Assembly: GCA_001725415.1 (NCBI GenBank)
Contig: MEGH01000011.1
Span: forward strand, 123,871-179,709
Reading direction: 5' to 3'
DNA: 55,839 bases
Source of the DNA: Pseudonocardia sp. SCN 73-27
Lineage (GTDB): Bacteria > Actinomycetota > Actinomycetes > Mycobacteriales > Pseudonocardiaceae
Shown: positions 25,221-34,378 of the stretch, piece by piece
How the letters are laid out: each line of letters starts with the position of its first letter
Position numbering within the stretch: position 1 is the first letter of the stretch
The notes under the pieces: model-generated
The model's database searches: none
Told to the model about the DNA's origin: nothing
The model's input: only the letters and a program-made list of their open reading frames with translations
Translations under genes and position numbers: made by a program

Positions 25221-26323
25221 TCCTCGATCCCAGGCCGGGTGCGGCACGCCGGATCACCACCATGGTCTGGCTGCCGATCATCCTGGGCGGGGCGGTCATC
25301 GGGCCGCCCCGCATCGGGCTGTCCGCGCTGTCGGTCGCCGGCAGCCTGCTGGTGATCGCCGGTTGGACGATCATCGCGATCCGCCCGGCCCGCCCGCCCG
25401 GCCTGCACGCCGCAGGGATCGTCGCGGTCGCCGCGGGTGGTGCGCTGCTGGTCGCCGACATCGGACGCTGGTCGATCCCGATCGCGTTCTGCTACGTCGC
25501 GGTCGGTGCCGCGGGTGGCCGGCTGCCGCTGCGCTGGGCGCTCGGGGTGCTCGTCGCGACCGCCGCCGGGCTGGCCGTCGGGATGTGGCAGCAGGAGTCG
25601 CTGCTCTCACTCGGCGTCGTCGGGTTGTCGCTGGTCAGCGTTCTCCTGATCGGGACGGCGCAGCGCAGTGCCCGCCGGCGTGCCGAGGAGCGCGAGGTGG
25701 CGCTCGCCGCGGAGGCCCGGGCCACCGAGGAGCACGCCCGCGCGGCCGCCCTCGCCGAACGTGCCCGCATCGCCCGCGACGTGCACGACGTCCTGGCGCA
25801 TTCGCTGTCGGCGCTCGCGGTGCAGCTGCAGGGCGCGAAGCTGATGCTGCGCCGCGACGGCGCCCCGGACGACACCGTCGAGCAGATCGAACGCGCGCAC
25901 CGGCTCGCCGTCGAGGGGCTGACCGAGGCCCGCCGTGCCGTGCACGCGCTGCGCACCGAGCCCGTCGACCTGCGCGAAGGGCTGCAGGCCCTCGTCGACG
26001 AGCACCCCCTGGCCACCCTGGAGGCCGACGACGTCGGGCTGCTCCCGCCGGAGGTCCGCGAGACGGTGCTGCGGACGGCGCAGGAGGCGTTGACCAACGC
26101 GCGCAAGCATGCCCCCGACGCGCCCGTGCGGGTCCGCCTTCTGCGCAGTTCCGATGCGACGGTTCTGGACGTGCAGGACGTCTCCGGTACGCCACCGCCC
26201 GCGGCCACGCCAGGGGGCTACGGTCTGGTCGGAATGGGTGAGCGTGCCGCGCTCGTCGGCGCCCACCTCGATGCGGGACCGACGGAGGACGGATGGCGGG
26301 TGACGCTGACGCTGCCTGCGTGA
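25217..26323 (+). CDS. Sensor histidine kinase, NarL/DesK type
   Basis: A 368-residue kinase. The N-terminal about 145 residues form about five membrane spans with almost no extracellular domain, so it is probably an intramembrane-sensing kinase. The HisKA_3 H-box is ERARIARDVHDVLAHSLSAL with the phospho-His near residue 190. The N-box is TAQEALTNARKHA and the G-box is GGYGLVGMGERAALVGA. It overlaps both neighbours by four bases (GTGA). Its partner is the response regulator immediately downstream. Confidence 0.94.
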   Translation: MILDPRPGAARRITTMVWLPIILGGAVIGPPRIGLSALSVAGSLLVIAGWTIIAIRPARPPGLHAAGIVAVAAGGALLVADIGRWSIPIAFCYVAVGAAGGRLPLRWALGVLVATAAGLAVGMWQQESLLSLGVVGLSLVSVLLIGTAQRSARRRAEEREVALAAEARATEEHARAAALAERARIARDVHDVLAHSLSALAVQLQGAKLMLRRDGAPDDTVEQIERAHRLAVEGLTEARRAVHALRTEPVDLREGLQALVDEHPLATLEADDVGLLPPEVRETVLRTAQEALTNARKHAPDAPVRVRLLRSSDATVLDVQDVSGTPPPAATPGGYGLVGMGERAALVGAHLDAGPTEDGWRVTLTLPA

Positions 26324-26967
26324 GCGACCTCCGGGTCGTCCTCGCCGACGACCAGCGCATCGTCCGCGACGGGCTCGTGACGCTCCTCGGGCTGCTGCCC
26401 GGGATCACCGTCGTCGGCGCGGCGGCCGACGGCGACGAGGCCGTCGCGCTCGTCGAGGAGCACCGGCCCGACGTGCTGCTCACCGACCTGCGCATGCCCG
26501 GCTGCGACGGCGTCACCGCCATCCGCCGCGTCCGCGAGGCGCGCCCGGGGACGGCCGTCGTCGTGCTCACCACCTACGTCGACGACGACGCGATCGTCGC
26601 CGCCCTGCGCGCCGGAGCCGCGGGCTGGCTGTCCAAGGACGCCGACGCCGAGGCCATCGGCCGCGCCCTGCGCTCGGCCGCGGACGGGCACAGCACGATC
26701 GACGCCGCAGCCCTCGCGAAGCTGGTCGCCGCCCCCACCCCGGCCCCCCCGACTCCGGACGCGCTGCCCGACGGCCTCACCCCGCGCGAGGTGGAGGTCC
26801 TCGGCCTGATCGCGCAGGGGCTGTCGAACCGGGAGATCGCGCGCCGGCTCGTCGTCGGGGAGGCGACGGTGAAGACACACGTCAACCATCTGTTCGCCAA
26901 GGCCGGGCTGCGCGACCGCGCCCAGGCGGTCAACTACGCCTACCGCCACGGGCTGGCCGACCGATAG
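26320..26967 (+). CDS. Response regulator, NarL/LuxR type
   Basis: A 215-residue protein from the GTG at 26320, which overlaps the kinase stop in the GTGA pattern of this operon. An ATG nine codons earlier is the alternative. The receiver domain has the phosphorylation site D56 (LLTDLRMP) and the conserved Lys in WLSKDAD. The C-terminal LuxR helix-turn-helix is LTPREVEVLGLIAQGLSNREIARRL...VKTHVNHLFAKAGL. The target genes are unknown. Confidence 0.95.
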   Translation: MSDLRVVLADDQRIVRDGLVTLLGLLPGITVVGAAADGDEAVALVEEHRPDVLLTDLRMPGCDGVTAIRRVREARPGTAVVVLTTYVDDDAIVAALRAGAAGWLSKDADAEAIGRALRSAADGHSTIDAAALAKLVAAPTPAPPTPDALPDGLTPREVEVLGLIAQGLSNREIARRLVVGEATVKTHVNHLFAKAGLRDRAQAVNYAYRHGLADR

Positions 26968-26983
26968 CTCGCGCGCGGCAGGG

Positions 26984-27796
26984 TTATTGGGCGCTGGTCG
27001 CGCGGTTCAGCGAGAGCCGGCCGTCGGGGGTGCCGGTCGACCTCCACCGGCCCGAGTCGGCGGTCCAGGTCCTGCCGTCGTAGGTCACGGTGTCGATGCC
27101 GAACCGCGCCGAGTGCGCCACCAGCCACGACGCGATCGCCCAGCCCCGCTGCTGCGGCTGCGGACCGGACAGCTTGGCGGTGCCGAGCTCGCGGGCCGCG
27201 ACCGTCGCGACGTCGTCGCCGGGGACCTTCAGCGGCACGTCCTGACAGCGCAGCGCGGCCGGCGACTGGCCCGTCAGCGCCATCGCGATCGACCGTGCCT
27301 GCGGCTCCCACTGCGCGTACGCCTCCGGGAACGCCGACCGCTGCACCACCTGCGCGGCCTCGGTGACGCTGATGTCCTGCCAGCCGGGCTGCTCGTGCAG
27401 CACCCGGTAGAACGCCGTCGCCGCATACACGGGGTCGGTGACCTGCGCGTGCGTACCCCAGCCCTGGCTGGGCCGCTGCTGGAACAGGCCCGCCGAGTCA
27501 CGGTCACCGCCCTGCAGGTTCCGCAGGCCCGACTCCTGCAGCGCCGTCGCGAGTGCGACCGTCACCGCGTGCTCGGGCAGGCCCTCTGCGTAGCCGACCG
27601 CCGCGATCGTCGCGGCGTTCTCCGCCTGCTCGATCGACAGCGTGATCTCCCGGTCCCCCGACACGACGCAGCCCGGCTTCGGCTTGTTCACCGCCTGCCA
27701 GACCACCACACCGATCCCCACGACGATCACCAGGACGACGACCAGCAGGACCGCTGGGCCCTTCCGCACGCGCGCTCCCGGTTCGTCTCGACGCAT
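26984..27796 (-). CDS. Membrane-anchored protein with lysozyme-like region
   Basis: A 270-residue protein with a short basic N-terminus, one membrane anchor (about 15-35) and an extracellular domain. VTVALATALQESGLRNLQGGDRDSAGLFQQRPSQGWG resembles a soluble lytic transglycosylase-like fold, with Glu in QESGL as the candidate catalytic acid. This would act on peptidoglycan, but the assignment is tentative. The ATG at 27796 was chosen as the residue just before the anchor. It converges with the response regulator, 16 bases apart. Confidence 0.75.
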   Translation of the reverse strand: MRRDEPGARVRKGPAVLLVVVLVIVVGIGVVVWQAVNKPKPGCVVSGDREITLSIEQAENAATIAAVGYAEGLPEHAVTVALATALQESGLRNLQGGDRDSAGLFQQRPSQGWGTHAQVTDPVYAATAFYRVLHEQPGWQDISVTEAAQVVQRSAFPEAYAQWEPQARSIAMALTGQSPAALRCQDVPLKVPGDDVATVAARELGTAKLSGPQPQQRGWAIASWLVAHSARFGIDTVTYDGRTWTADSGRWRSTGTPDGRLSLNRATSAQ

Positions 27797-28016
27797 CGGC
27801 CCACGGGACGGGGCCGTCGCGACCCATGGTGCCCGAGTCCGGCCGCGGGGCGGCGGGACGCCCGCGGGGTGTCGCGCGTCCCTCGCCGAACCGTCAGCCC
27901 GGTCCGCCCGACCGGTGCGGGGTGGTCCGTGAGGGGCCGTACGACCGTTCCGCGGCGCAGCAACCGGTGACAACATGCGCGTCGATCGGGGCGCCGGGAC
28001 GAACGAGGAGTGCGAC

Positions 28017-28610
28017 GTGAGCGAGGCCGACGACATCATCGATCGGTTCCGGCGCCGTGCCGACGCGTTCGGCGCCACCGTCGCCGGGGTGGCGCCGGGC
28101 CGCTGGGACGATCCGTCGCCGTGCGCGGAGTGGACGGCGCGCGACGTCGTCGGGCACGTCGTCGACATGCATCAGGCCGTGCTCACACCGGTCGGCCGTG
28201 CGCTGTCGCCGGCCCCGTCCGTACGCGAGGACCCGCTCGCCGCGTTCCTGGCGGCCCGCGCCGATGTCGAGGGGATGCTCGCCGACCGGGCCGTGGCCGA
28301 TCAGGTGGTCGACACCCCGATGGGCGCGAGGACGGCCGCGGCGCACGTCGACGGGGTGGTCAGCGTGGACATGGTGCTGCACCGCTGGGACCTCGCCCGG
28401 GCCACCGGCCAGGACGACACGATCGACCCGGACGAGGTCGCACGCATGTGGCCCGAGGTGTCGACGATGCCCGAGGTGATGCGCACGCCCGGCGCGTTCG
28501 GGCCGGGGATCGTCGTTTTCGGCCCGGAGGTGCCGGTGCCCGCCGACGCGCCCCTGCAGGACCGGCTTCTCGGCAAGATCGGCCGCGACCCGGGGTTCAC
28601 GCCGGGCTGA
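28017..28610 (+). CDS. Mycothiol-dependent isomerase-like (DinB fold) protein
   Basis: A 197-residue four-helix protein of the TIGR03086/MDMPI type. The N-terminus CAEWTARDVVGHVVDMHQAVL carries the first metal ligand (H in VGHVV), and VVSVDMVLHRWDLARATG carries the later His and Asp. Such proteins bind a divalent metal and sometimes mycothiol, as expected in actinobacteria. The GTG at 28017 has GAGGAG six bases upstream. Confidence 0.82.
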   Translation: MSEADDIIDRFRRRADAFGATVAGVAPGRWDDPSPCAEWTARDVVGHVVDMHQAVLTPVGRALSPAPSVREDPLAAFLAARADVEGMLADRAVADQVVDTPMGARTAAAHVDGVVSVDMVLHRWDLARATGQDDTIDPDEVARMWPEVSTMPEVMRTPGAFGPGIVVFGPEVPVPADAPLQDRLLGKIGRDPGFTPG

Positions 28611-28705
28611 GATGGTTTCTCCGCGAGCACCGATGAGTTCCGGCCGCGGCCGGCGTTCTTCGGTGTGTGCCGCACGCGGCGGCGCCGAGACCAGGAGGGA
28701 CCGTC

Positions 28706-29113
28706 ATGGACTGGAAGCTGCAGGTCATCGTGCTGCCGGTGGCCGACGTCGTCCGCAGCCGGAAGTTCTACGCCGACCAGCTGGGTTTCACCGTCGACGT
28801 CGATCGCGAGATTCGCGAGGGCACGCACATCGTGCAGGTGACGCCGCCAGGGTCCGCGTGCTCGGTCACGTTCGGTACCGGCCTGAGCGACTCGGAGCCC
28901 GGTTCGGTGAAGGGGCTGCAGCTCGTCGTGGCCGACATCGAGGCGGCGCACGCGTTCCTCGTCGAGCACGGCGTCGACACCACCGAGGTCCGCCATGTCG
29001 ACGAGACCGGCACGTGGGGGCCAGGAAAGGGCGGTCCGTGGAACTCGTTCTGTTTCTTCGACGACCCCGACGGCAACAGCTGGGCGGTCCAGGAGCAGCC
29101 CGCGCTGGACTGA
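28706..29113 (+). CDS. VOC-family (glyoxalase-like) protein
   Basis: A 135-residue single-domain VOC protein (MDWKLQVIVLPVADVVRSRKFYADQLGF start, GLQLVVADIEAAHAFL in the middle, FDDPDGNSWAVQEQ end). The Glu near the end and the missing His in the first strand suggest a binding rather than dioxygenase role. The ATG has AGGAGGGA seven bases before it. A small inverted repeat (GTCAC...GGTGAC) lies about 30 bases after the stop. Confidence 0.86.
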   Translation: MDWKLQVIVLPVADVVRSRKFYADQLGFTVDVDREIREGTHIVQVTPPGSACSVTFGTGLSDSEPGSVKGLQLVVADIEAAHAFLVEHGVDTTEVRHVDETGTWGPGKGGPWNSFCFFDDPDGNSWAVQEQPALD

Positions 29114-29163
29114 GCCGACGCACGTCACAGCGACGCGATGGCCGTCACGCGGGGTGACGGGGG

Positions 29164-29316
29164 TAGAGTCGAGAGCAATCGTGCGGCACCGCACGGGGCT
29201 CGGCCCTGCGGCGCGTCCGGGGGGTCCGGGTGCGGGAGGTGTGGTCCCGCACCCGGTCCGTCGCCGCAGGCCTCGGGCACGTGCGGTCCGGGTCTCCGAA
29301 GGGGCGACCCGGACCG
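29164..29316 (+). other. Structured leader upstream of STAS gene
   Basis: Three stable hairpins follow a TAGAGT -10-like element (29164-29169). Hairpin 1 is CGTGCG/CGCACG (29180-29195). Hairpin 2 is a 12-bp stem CCGGGTGCGGGA / TCCCGCACCCGG with a 7-base loop (29226-29256). Hairpin 3 is an 11-bp stem CGGTCCGGGTC / GACCCGGACCG (29284-29316). No ORF with good coding character occupies the 326-base gap. It could be a structured 5' UTR or a small RNA. Confidence 0.5.
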
Positions 29317-29322
29317 GACGGC

Positions 29323-29336
29323 GGGACCTTAGGCCC
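29323..29336. promoter_or_regulatory. DosR/DevR-like palindrome
   Basis: GGGACCTTAGGCCC resembles the DevR/DosR hypoxia box of mycobacteria (core GGGAC...GNCCC) as I recall it. It lies 104 bases upstream of the STAS gene and just after the hairpin cluster. Chance occurrence is possible in a 73% GC genome. Confidence 0.35.
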
Positions 29337-29439
29337 TCGTGTGCACGCCGCTCACTTCCTAGCGTCGAGGCGTTCACCCGAGCGGGCAACGATGCCCCGG
29401 GGACCGCCATCGGGGGCGGCCGCCCGAGACGGGGGAGGA

Positions 29440-29835
29440 ATGCACTCGACGTTCACGATCCAGCTCGCCGTCGAGCGGTCACCGCGCGGACATGTCGTGC
29501 GGGCCGCCGGAGAGCTGAGCGCACGTACCGGCGGACGACTGGTCCGGCTCGTCGACAAGCTCGTCGACGGCATGCCGCGACCTGTGGGGCCGCGGGCGCT
29601 CGTCATCGATCTCGCACAGATCCGGTCGTTCGACACCGACGGGGTGGAGGCGCTGCGCCGCGCTCACGGGCGGGCGGGGTCCGCCGGCGTGGGGCTGTGT
29701 CTGACAGGTCTCGAGGGCCGTCGCGCTCTGCTGCCGCACGACGTCGACGGGATGCTCGACCGGCTTCCGGTCATCGGAGCCAAGGAGCTCATGCCGACGG
29801 ACTCGCCTCGTCGCCTGGCGGTGGCAACGGCCTGA
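29440..29835 (+). CDS. STAS-domain protein (anti-sigma-factor-antagonist-like)
   Basis: A 131-residue single STAS domain. The loop that carries the phosphorylatable Ser/Thr of anti-anti-sigma factors reads SFDTDGVEAL, so Thr66 is the candidate site. This implies regulation by a serine kinase of the RsbW type, but no such kinase is encoded nearby. The ATG at 29440 directly follows GGGGGAGGA, and the unusual leader is described separately. Confidence 0.83.
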   Translation: MHSTFTIQLAVERSPRGHVVRAAGELSARTGGRLVRLVDKLVDGMPRPVGPRALVIDLAQIRSFDTDGVEALRRAHGRAGSAGVGLCLTGLEGRRALLPHDVDGMLDRLPVIGAKELMPTDSPRRLAVATA

Positions 29836-29870
29836 CCTGGGCGGATTCCGCCGCGGGCGAACTCGTTTGT

Positions 29871-29891
29871 TAATGAGTCGCCACTCAGTTA
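29871..29891. promoter_or_regulatory. Probable operator of the TetR-ABC operon
   Basis: TAATGAGT (29871-29878) and ACTCAGTTA (29883-29891) form an inverted repeat with a 4-base centre (one base inserted in one arm). It abuts the GTG start of the TetR gene and is one of the few AT-rich spots, so it probably overlaps the promoter of a leaderless transcript and mediates autorepression. Confidence 0.65.
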
Positions 29892-30566
29892 GTGTCCGGC
29901 GCCGTGACGAGGTCCGGCCGCGCCAGCCGTATGGCACCCGACGACCGCCGTGCGGCGATCGTCGCGGCGACGCTGCCCCTCGTCCTGCGCGACGGCCCCG
30001 CGGTGAGCACCCGGCAGATCGCCGAGGCCGCCGGCGTGGCCGAGGGGACGATCTTCCGTGTCTTCGGAGACAAGGACGCGCTGATGCGCGCCGTCCTGGA
30101 GAAGGGGTTCGACCCGCAGAGCACGCTCGACGCGCTCGCCGCCGTCGACCGTGACCTCCCGCTGCGGGCCCGCCTCGTCGCGGTCGTCGCCGTGCTCCAG
30201 GACCGGCTGCGCGGCGCGTTCGGGCTGATCGGCGCGCTGGGTCTGCAGCAGCCGCCGGAACCCACCGACGAGCACAAGCGCCGCAACGAGCAGATGAACG
30301 ACGCCTTCCGGGCGGCGATCGCCGACATCGTCGCGCCCGACGCCGCACTGCTGCGCGTCGACGTCGCCGAGTTCGCCCGCGTGCTGCGGCTGCTCACCTT
30401 CTCGGCGACCCACCCCCGCATCTCCGACGGCATGCCGATGACACCCGACGCGATCGTCGCGGTCGTCCTCGACGGCATGCGCGCCCCGCACGACCCCGCG
30501 AACCCCGACGACGACCCGGCCGGCACCCCGGCCGTGGACCACCACGCCCGAACGATCGAGGTCTGA
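29892..30566 (+). CDS. TetR-family regulator of ABC exporter operon
   Basis: A 224-residue protein. The helix-turn-helix VSTRQIAEAAGVAEGTIFRVFGDKDALMRAV lies at about residues 38-68. The C-terminal domain is of the MftR/AcrR-like type. It is first in an operon with two ABC half-transporters (5 bases to the next start). GTG codons at 29892 and 29904 are both possible starts; neither has a Shine-Dalgarno sequence, which fits leaderless translation. It likely represses its own operon. Confidence 0.92.
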   Translation: MSGAVTRSGRASRMAPDDRRAAIVAATLPLVLRDGPAVSTRQIAEAAGVAEGTIFRVFGDKDALMRAVLEKGFDPQSTLDALAAVDRDLPLRARLVAVVAVLQDRLRGAFGLIGALGLQQPPEPTDEHKRRNEQMNDAFRAAIADIVAPDAALLRVDVAEFARVLRLLTFSATHPRISDGMPMTPDAIVAVVLDGMRAPHDPANPDDDPAGTPAVDHHARTIEV

Positions 30567-30570
30567 GAAG

Positions 30571-32304
30571 ATGCTCGTCCGCCTCCTGCGCACCCATCTC
30601 CGCCCCTACTCCCGCCCGCTGCTGCTCGTCCTGCTGTTCCAGCTCGTCGGCACGATGGCCTCGCTGTACCTGCCGAGCCTCAACGCCGACATCATCGACA
30701 AGGGCATCGCCCTCGGGGACACCGGCTACATCGTCAGCACCGGCGGCTGGATGCTGCTGGTGACGCTCGTGCAGATCGCCTGCTCGATCGCGGCCGTCTG
30801 GTACGGCTCGCGCACCGCGATGGGCTTCGGCCGCGACGTGCGGACGGCCGTGTTCCACCGCGTCGGCGAGTTCTCCGCACGCGAGGTCAATCGGTTCGGT
30901 GCGCCGTCGTTGATCACGCGCAACACGAACGACGTGCAGCAGGTCCAGATGCTGGTCCTGATGTCCTGCACGATGATGGTCGCCGCGCCGATCATGTGCG
31001 TCGGCGGCGTGATCATGGCCCTCAACGAGGACATCGGCCTGTCCTGGCTGATGGCGGTGTGCGTGCCGGTCCTGATCGTCTCCATCGGACTCGTGATCGT
31101 CCGGATGGTCCCGAAGTTCCGTCTGATGCAGACCCGCATCGACACCGTCAACCGCGTCCTGCGCGAGCAGATCACCGGCATCCGCGTGGTGCGCGCCTTC
31201 GTCCGCGAGCCCGTCGAGACCGAACGGTTCGGCCGGGCCAACACCGACGTCACCGACGTCGCCATCGCCGCGGGCCGGCTGCAGGCGCTGATCTTCCCGA
31301 TCGTCATGCTCGTGCTGAACCTGTCGAGCGTCGCCGTCATGTGGTTCGGCGCGGGCCGCATCGACACCGGCGAGATGCAGATCGGCGCGCTCACCGCGTT
31401 CCTGGCCTACCTGCTGCAGATCCTCATGGCGGTCATGATGGCGACGTTCATGGCGATCATGATCCCGCGCGCGTCCGTCTGCGCGGAGCGCATCACCGAG
31501 GTGCTCGACACCGCGTCGTCGGTCGCGCCCCCGCCCGCACCCGTCACCCCCGGCACCCGCGCCGGCGTCCTCGAGTTCGACGACGCGACGTTCGCCTACC
31601 CCGGCGCCGCCTCACCCGTCCTGCGCGACATCACCTTCACCGCGCTCCCGGGCCGCACCACCGCCATCATCGGCAGCACCGGCGCCGGCAAGACCACACT
31701 CATCTCCATGGTCCCCCGGCTGTTCGACGCGACCGGTGGCGTCGTCCGCGTCGACGGCGTCGACGTCCGCGAGATGGAGCCCGAGGACCTCTGGCGGCGC
31801 ATCGGGATCGTCCCGCAGCGGCCCTACCTGTTCACCGGCACCGTCGCGAGCAACCTGCGCTACGGCAACCCCGACGCGAGCGACGACGAGCTGTGGGAGG
31901 CCTTGCGGATCGCGCAGGCCGAGGATTTCGTCCGCGCCATGCCCGAGCAGCTGGAGTCGCCGATCTCGCAGGGCGGCACCAACGTCTCCGGTGGTCAGCG
32001 GCAACGCCTCGCCATCGCGCGCGCCCTGATCCGCAGACCCGAGATCTACCTGTTCGACGACTCCTTCTCCGCCCTCGACCTCACCACCGACGCCCGGCTG
32101 CGCGCCGCGCTGCGCCCGGTCACGGCCTACGCGACCGTCGTCATCGTCGCCCAGCGGGTGTCGACGATCGCCGACGCCGACCAGATCCTCGTCCTCGAGG
32201 ACGGCGTGATCGTCGGCAGCGGGACCCACGACGAGTTGCTGCAGACCTGCCCGACGTTCGTCGAGATCGTCGAGTCGCAGCTGTCCGCGGAGGCGGCCGC
32301 ATGA
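30571..32304 (+). CDS. ABC exporter half-transporter A (degenerate ATP site)
   Basis: A 577-residue type I exporter half: six membrane spans (residues about 15-310) followed by an ATPase domain. Walker A is GSTGAGKTT (about 367), the signature NVSGGQRQR (about 470). Walker B reads YLFDDS (about 495), with Asp in place of the catalytic Glu. The switch loop reads IVAQRVS with Gln instead of His. This matches the degenerate partner of heterodimeric exporters such as TM287/288. Its TGA overlaps the ATG of the partner gene. Confidence 0.94.
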   Translation: MLVRLLRTHLRPYSRPLLLVLLFQLVGTMASLYLPSLNADIIDKGIALGDTGYIVSTGGWMLLVTLVQIACSIAAVWYGSRTAMGFGRDVRTAVFHRVGEFSAREVNRFGAPSLITRNTNDVQQVQMLVLMSCTMMVAAPIMCVGGVIMALNEDIGLSWLMAVCVPVLIVSIGLVIVRMVPKFRLMQTRIDTVNRVLREQITGIRVVRAFVREPVETERFGRANTDVTDVAIAAGRLQALIFPIVMLVLNLSSVAVMWFGAGRIDTGEMQIGALTAFLAYLLQILMAVMMATFMAIMIPRASVCAERITEVLDTASSVAPPPAPVTPGTRAGVLEFDDATFAYPGAASPVLRDITFTALPGRTTAIIGSTGAGKTTLISMVPRLFDATGGVVRVDGVDVREMEPEDLWRRIGIVPQRPYLFTGTVASNLRYGNPDASDDELWEALRIAQAEDFVRAMPEQLESPISQGGTNVSGGQRQRLAIARALIRRPEIYLFDDSFSALDLTTDARLRAALRPVTAYATVVIVAQRVSTIADADQILVLEDGVIVGSGTHDELLQTCPTFVEIVESQLSAEAAA

Positions 32305-34316
32305 CCACCACCACCCCGACCCCGGGCGCCCCCGGCGGCAAGCCCGAGCAGGACGCCGAGACCGGCAAGGCCGCCCGCGGCATGGCCAACGCCCGGCGCG
32401 GCAACGGCCCGCCCTGGATGGGCGCCGGCATGCCCGCCGAGAAGGCGTCGGACTTCGGGCCGTCGGCCAAACGGCTCGCCGGGCTGCTCGTGCCGCACCG
32501 GCTCGGCGTCGCCGTCGTCGTCGCGCTCGGCGTGATCAGCGTGACGCTCAACGTCATCGGCCCCAAGATCCTCGGCCACGCCACCGACCTGATCTTCGCC
32601 GGCGTGATCGGCCGCCAGCTGCCGCCCGGGCTCACCACCGAGCAGGCCGCAGCCGCGGCGCGCGCCCAGGGCAACGGCACCGTCGCCAACGTCATCGAGG
32701 CGCAGCACGTCGTCCCCGGCGCCGGGATCGACTTCCACGCCCTCGGCCTCGTGCTGCTCGCCGTCGTCCTGATCTACCTGGCCTCGTCCGTCTTCGGGTA
32801 CGTCCAGGGCTACCTGCTCAACGGCATCGTCCAGCGCACCGTGTTCGTGCTGCGCCGCGAGGTCGAGGACAAGCTCAACCGGCTGCCGCTGAGCTACTTC
32901 GACCGCCAGCAGCGCGGCGAGGTGCTCTCCCGCGTCACCAACGACATCGACAACATCTCCCAGTCCCTGCAGCAGACCATGAGCCAGCTGCTCGTCTCGC
33001 TGCTGTCGGTCCTCGGCGTCCTGATCATGATGTTCCTGGTCTCGCCGCTGCTGTCGGTGATCGCGCTCATCACGATCCCCGTCTCGCTGTGGCTCACCAA
33101 GGCCATCGCCAAGCGCTCGCAGTCGCAGTTCGTCGCCCAGTGGCGGCACACCGGAGCGCTCAACGGCCAGATCGAGGAGGCCTTCACCGGCCAGGAGCTG
33201 GTGCGGGTGTTCGGGCGCCGCCGCGAGGTCGAGTCGTCGTTCAGCGCGAAGAACGAGGAGCTCTATCAGGCGAGCTTCCGTGCGCAGTTCATGTCCGGGA
33301 TCATCATGCCGTCGATGATGTTCATCGGGAACCTGAACTACGTGCTCGTCGCCGTCATCGGCGGGCTGCGCGTGGCGTCGGGCGCGATGAGCCTCGGCGA
33401 CGTCCAGGCGTTCATCCAGTACTCGCGCCAGTTCACCCAGCCGCTCACGCAGGTCGCCTCCATGGCCAACCTCCTGCAGTCCGGTGTGGCCTCGGCCGAG
33501 CGGGTGTTCGAGCTCCTCGACGCCGACGAGCAGTCCCCCGACCCCGTGAACCCGTTGCGGCGCACCGAACGTCGCGGCCGGGTGGCGTTCGAGGACGTGT
33601 CGTTCCGCTACGTCGAGGACGCCCCGCTCATCGACGACCTCTCCCTCGTCGCCGAGCCCGGGCAGACCGTCGCCATCGTCGGACCGACGGGCGCCGGCAA
33701 GACCACGCTGGTCAATCTCGTGCTCCGCTTCTACGAGCTCGACGGCGGCCGGATCACCCTCGACGGCGTCGACATCGCGAAGATGGAACGCGCCGACCTG
33801 CGCTCCGGCATCGGCATGGTCCTGCAGGACACCTGGCTGTTCAACGGCACGATCCGCGACAACATCGCCTACGGCCGCCCCGGCGCCACCGAGGAGGAGG
33901 TCCTCGCCGCCGCCACCGCGACCTACGTCGACCGCTTCGTGCGCAGCCTCCCCGACGGCTACGACACCGTCATCGACGAGGAGGGCAGCAACATCAGCGC
34001 GGGCGAGAAGCAGCTCGTGACGATCGCGCGCGCCTTCCTCGCCGACCCCTCCCTGCTGATCCTCGACGAGGCCACCAGCTCCGTCGACACCCGCACCGAG
34101 GTGCTGGTGCAGCGGGCCATGGCCGCCCTGCGCAGCGACCGGACCAGTTTCGTCATCGCGCACCGGCTCTCGACGATCCGCGACGCCGACCTGATCCTGG
34201 TCATGGAGGCGGGCCACATCGTCGAGCAGGGCACCCACGAGGAGCTGCTCGCCGCCCAGGGCGCGTACTACCGCCTGTACAACGCCCAGTTCCTGGCGGG
34301 TGTCGAAAGCCTGTGA
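32301..34316 (+). CDS. ABC exporter half-transporter B (canonical ATP site)
   Basis: A 671-residue half-transporter with a hydrophilic 50-residue N-terminal extension, six spans (the first extracellular loop is long, about residues 100-140) and an ATPase domain. Walker A is GPTGAGKTT (about 461), Walker B LLILDEATSS with catalytic Glu, and the switch VIAHRLS with His. Its signature is NISAGEKQL rather than SGGQ, so the degenerate nucleotide site would be formed with the A subunit. Translation is coupled by an ATGA overlap. A multidrug or lipid substrate is likely. Confidence 0.94.
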   Translation: MTTTTPTPGAPGGKPEQDAETGKAARGMANARRGNGPPWMGAGMPAEKASDFGPSAKRLAGLLVPHRLGVAVVVALGVISVTLNVIGPKILGHATDLIFAGVIGRQLPPGLTTEQAAAAARAQGNGTVANVIEAQHVVPGAGIDFHALGLVLLAVVLIYLASSVFGYVQGYLLNGIVQRTVFVLRREVEDKLNRLPLSYFDRQQRGEVLSRVTNDIDNISQSLQQTMSQLLVSLLSVLGVLIMMFLVSPLLSVIALITIPVSLWLTKAIAKRSQSQFVAQWRHTGALNGQIEEAFTGQELVRVFGRRREVESSFSAKNEELYQASFRAQFMSGIIMPSMMFIGNLNYVLVAVIGGLRVASGAMSLGDVQAFIQYSRQFTQPLTQVASMANLLQSGVASAERVFELLDADEQSPDPVNPLRRTERRGRVAFEDVSFRYVEDAPLIDDLSLVAEPGQTVAIVGPTGAGKTTLVNLVLRFYELDGGRITLDGVDIAKMERADLRSGIGMVLQDTWLFNGTIRDNIAYGRPGATEEEVLAAATATYVDRFVRSLPDGYDTVIDEEGSNISAGEKQLVTIARAFLADPSLLILDEATSSVDTRTEVLVQRAMAALRSDRTSFVIAHRLSTIRDADLILVMEAGHIVEQGTHEELLAAQGAYYRLYNAQFLAGVESL

Positions 34317-34378
34317 GCGACCTCGGGGCCGGCTCGGCCGCGCGCCCGGCCGCCACGTGTTCCCGCTGATCGGGGGCG

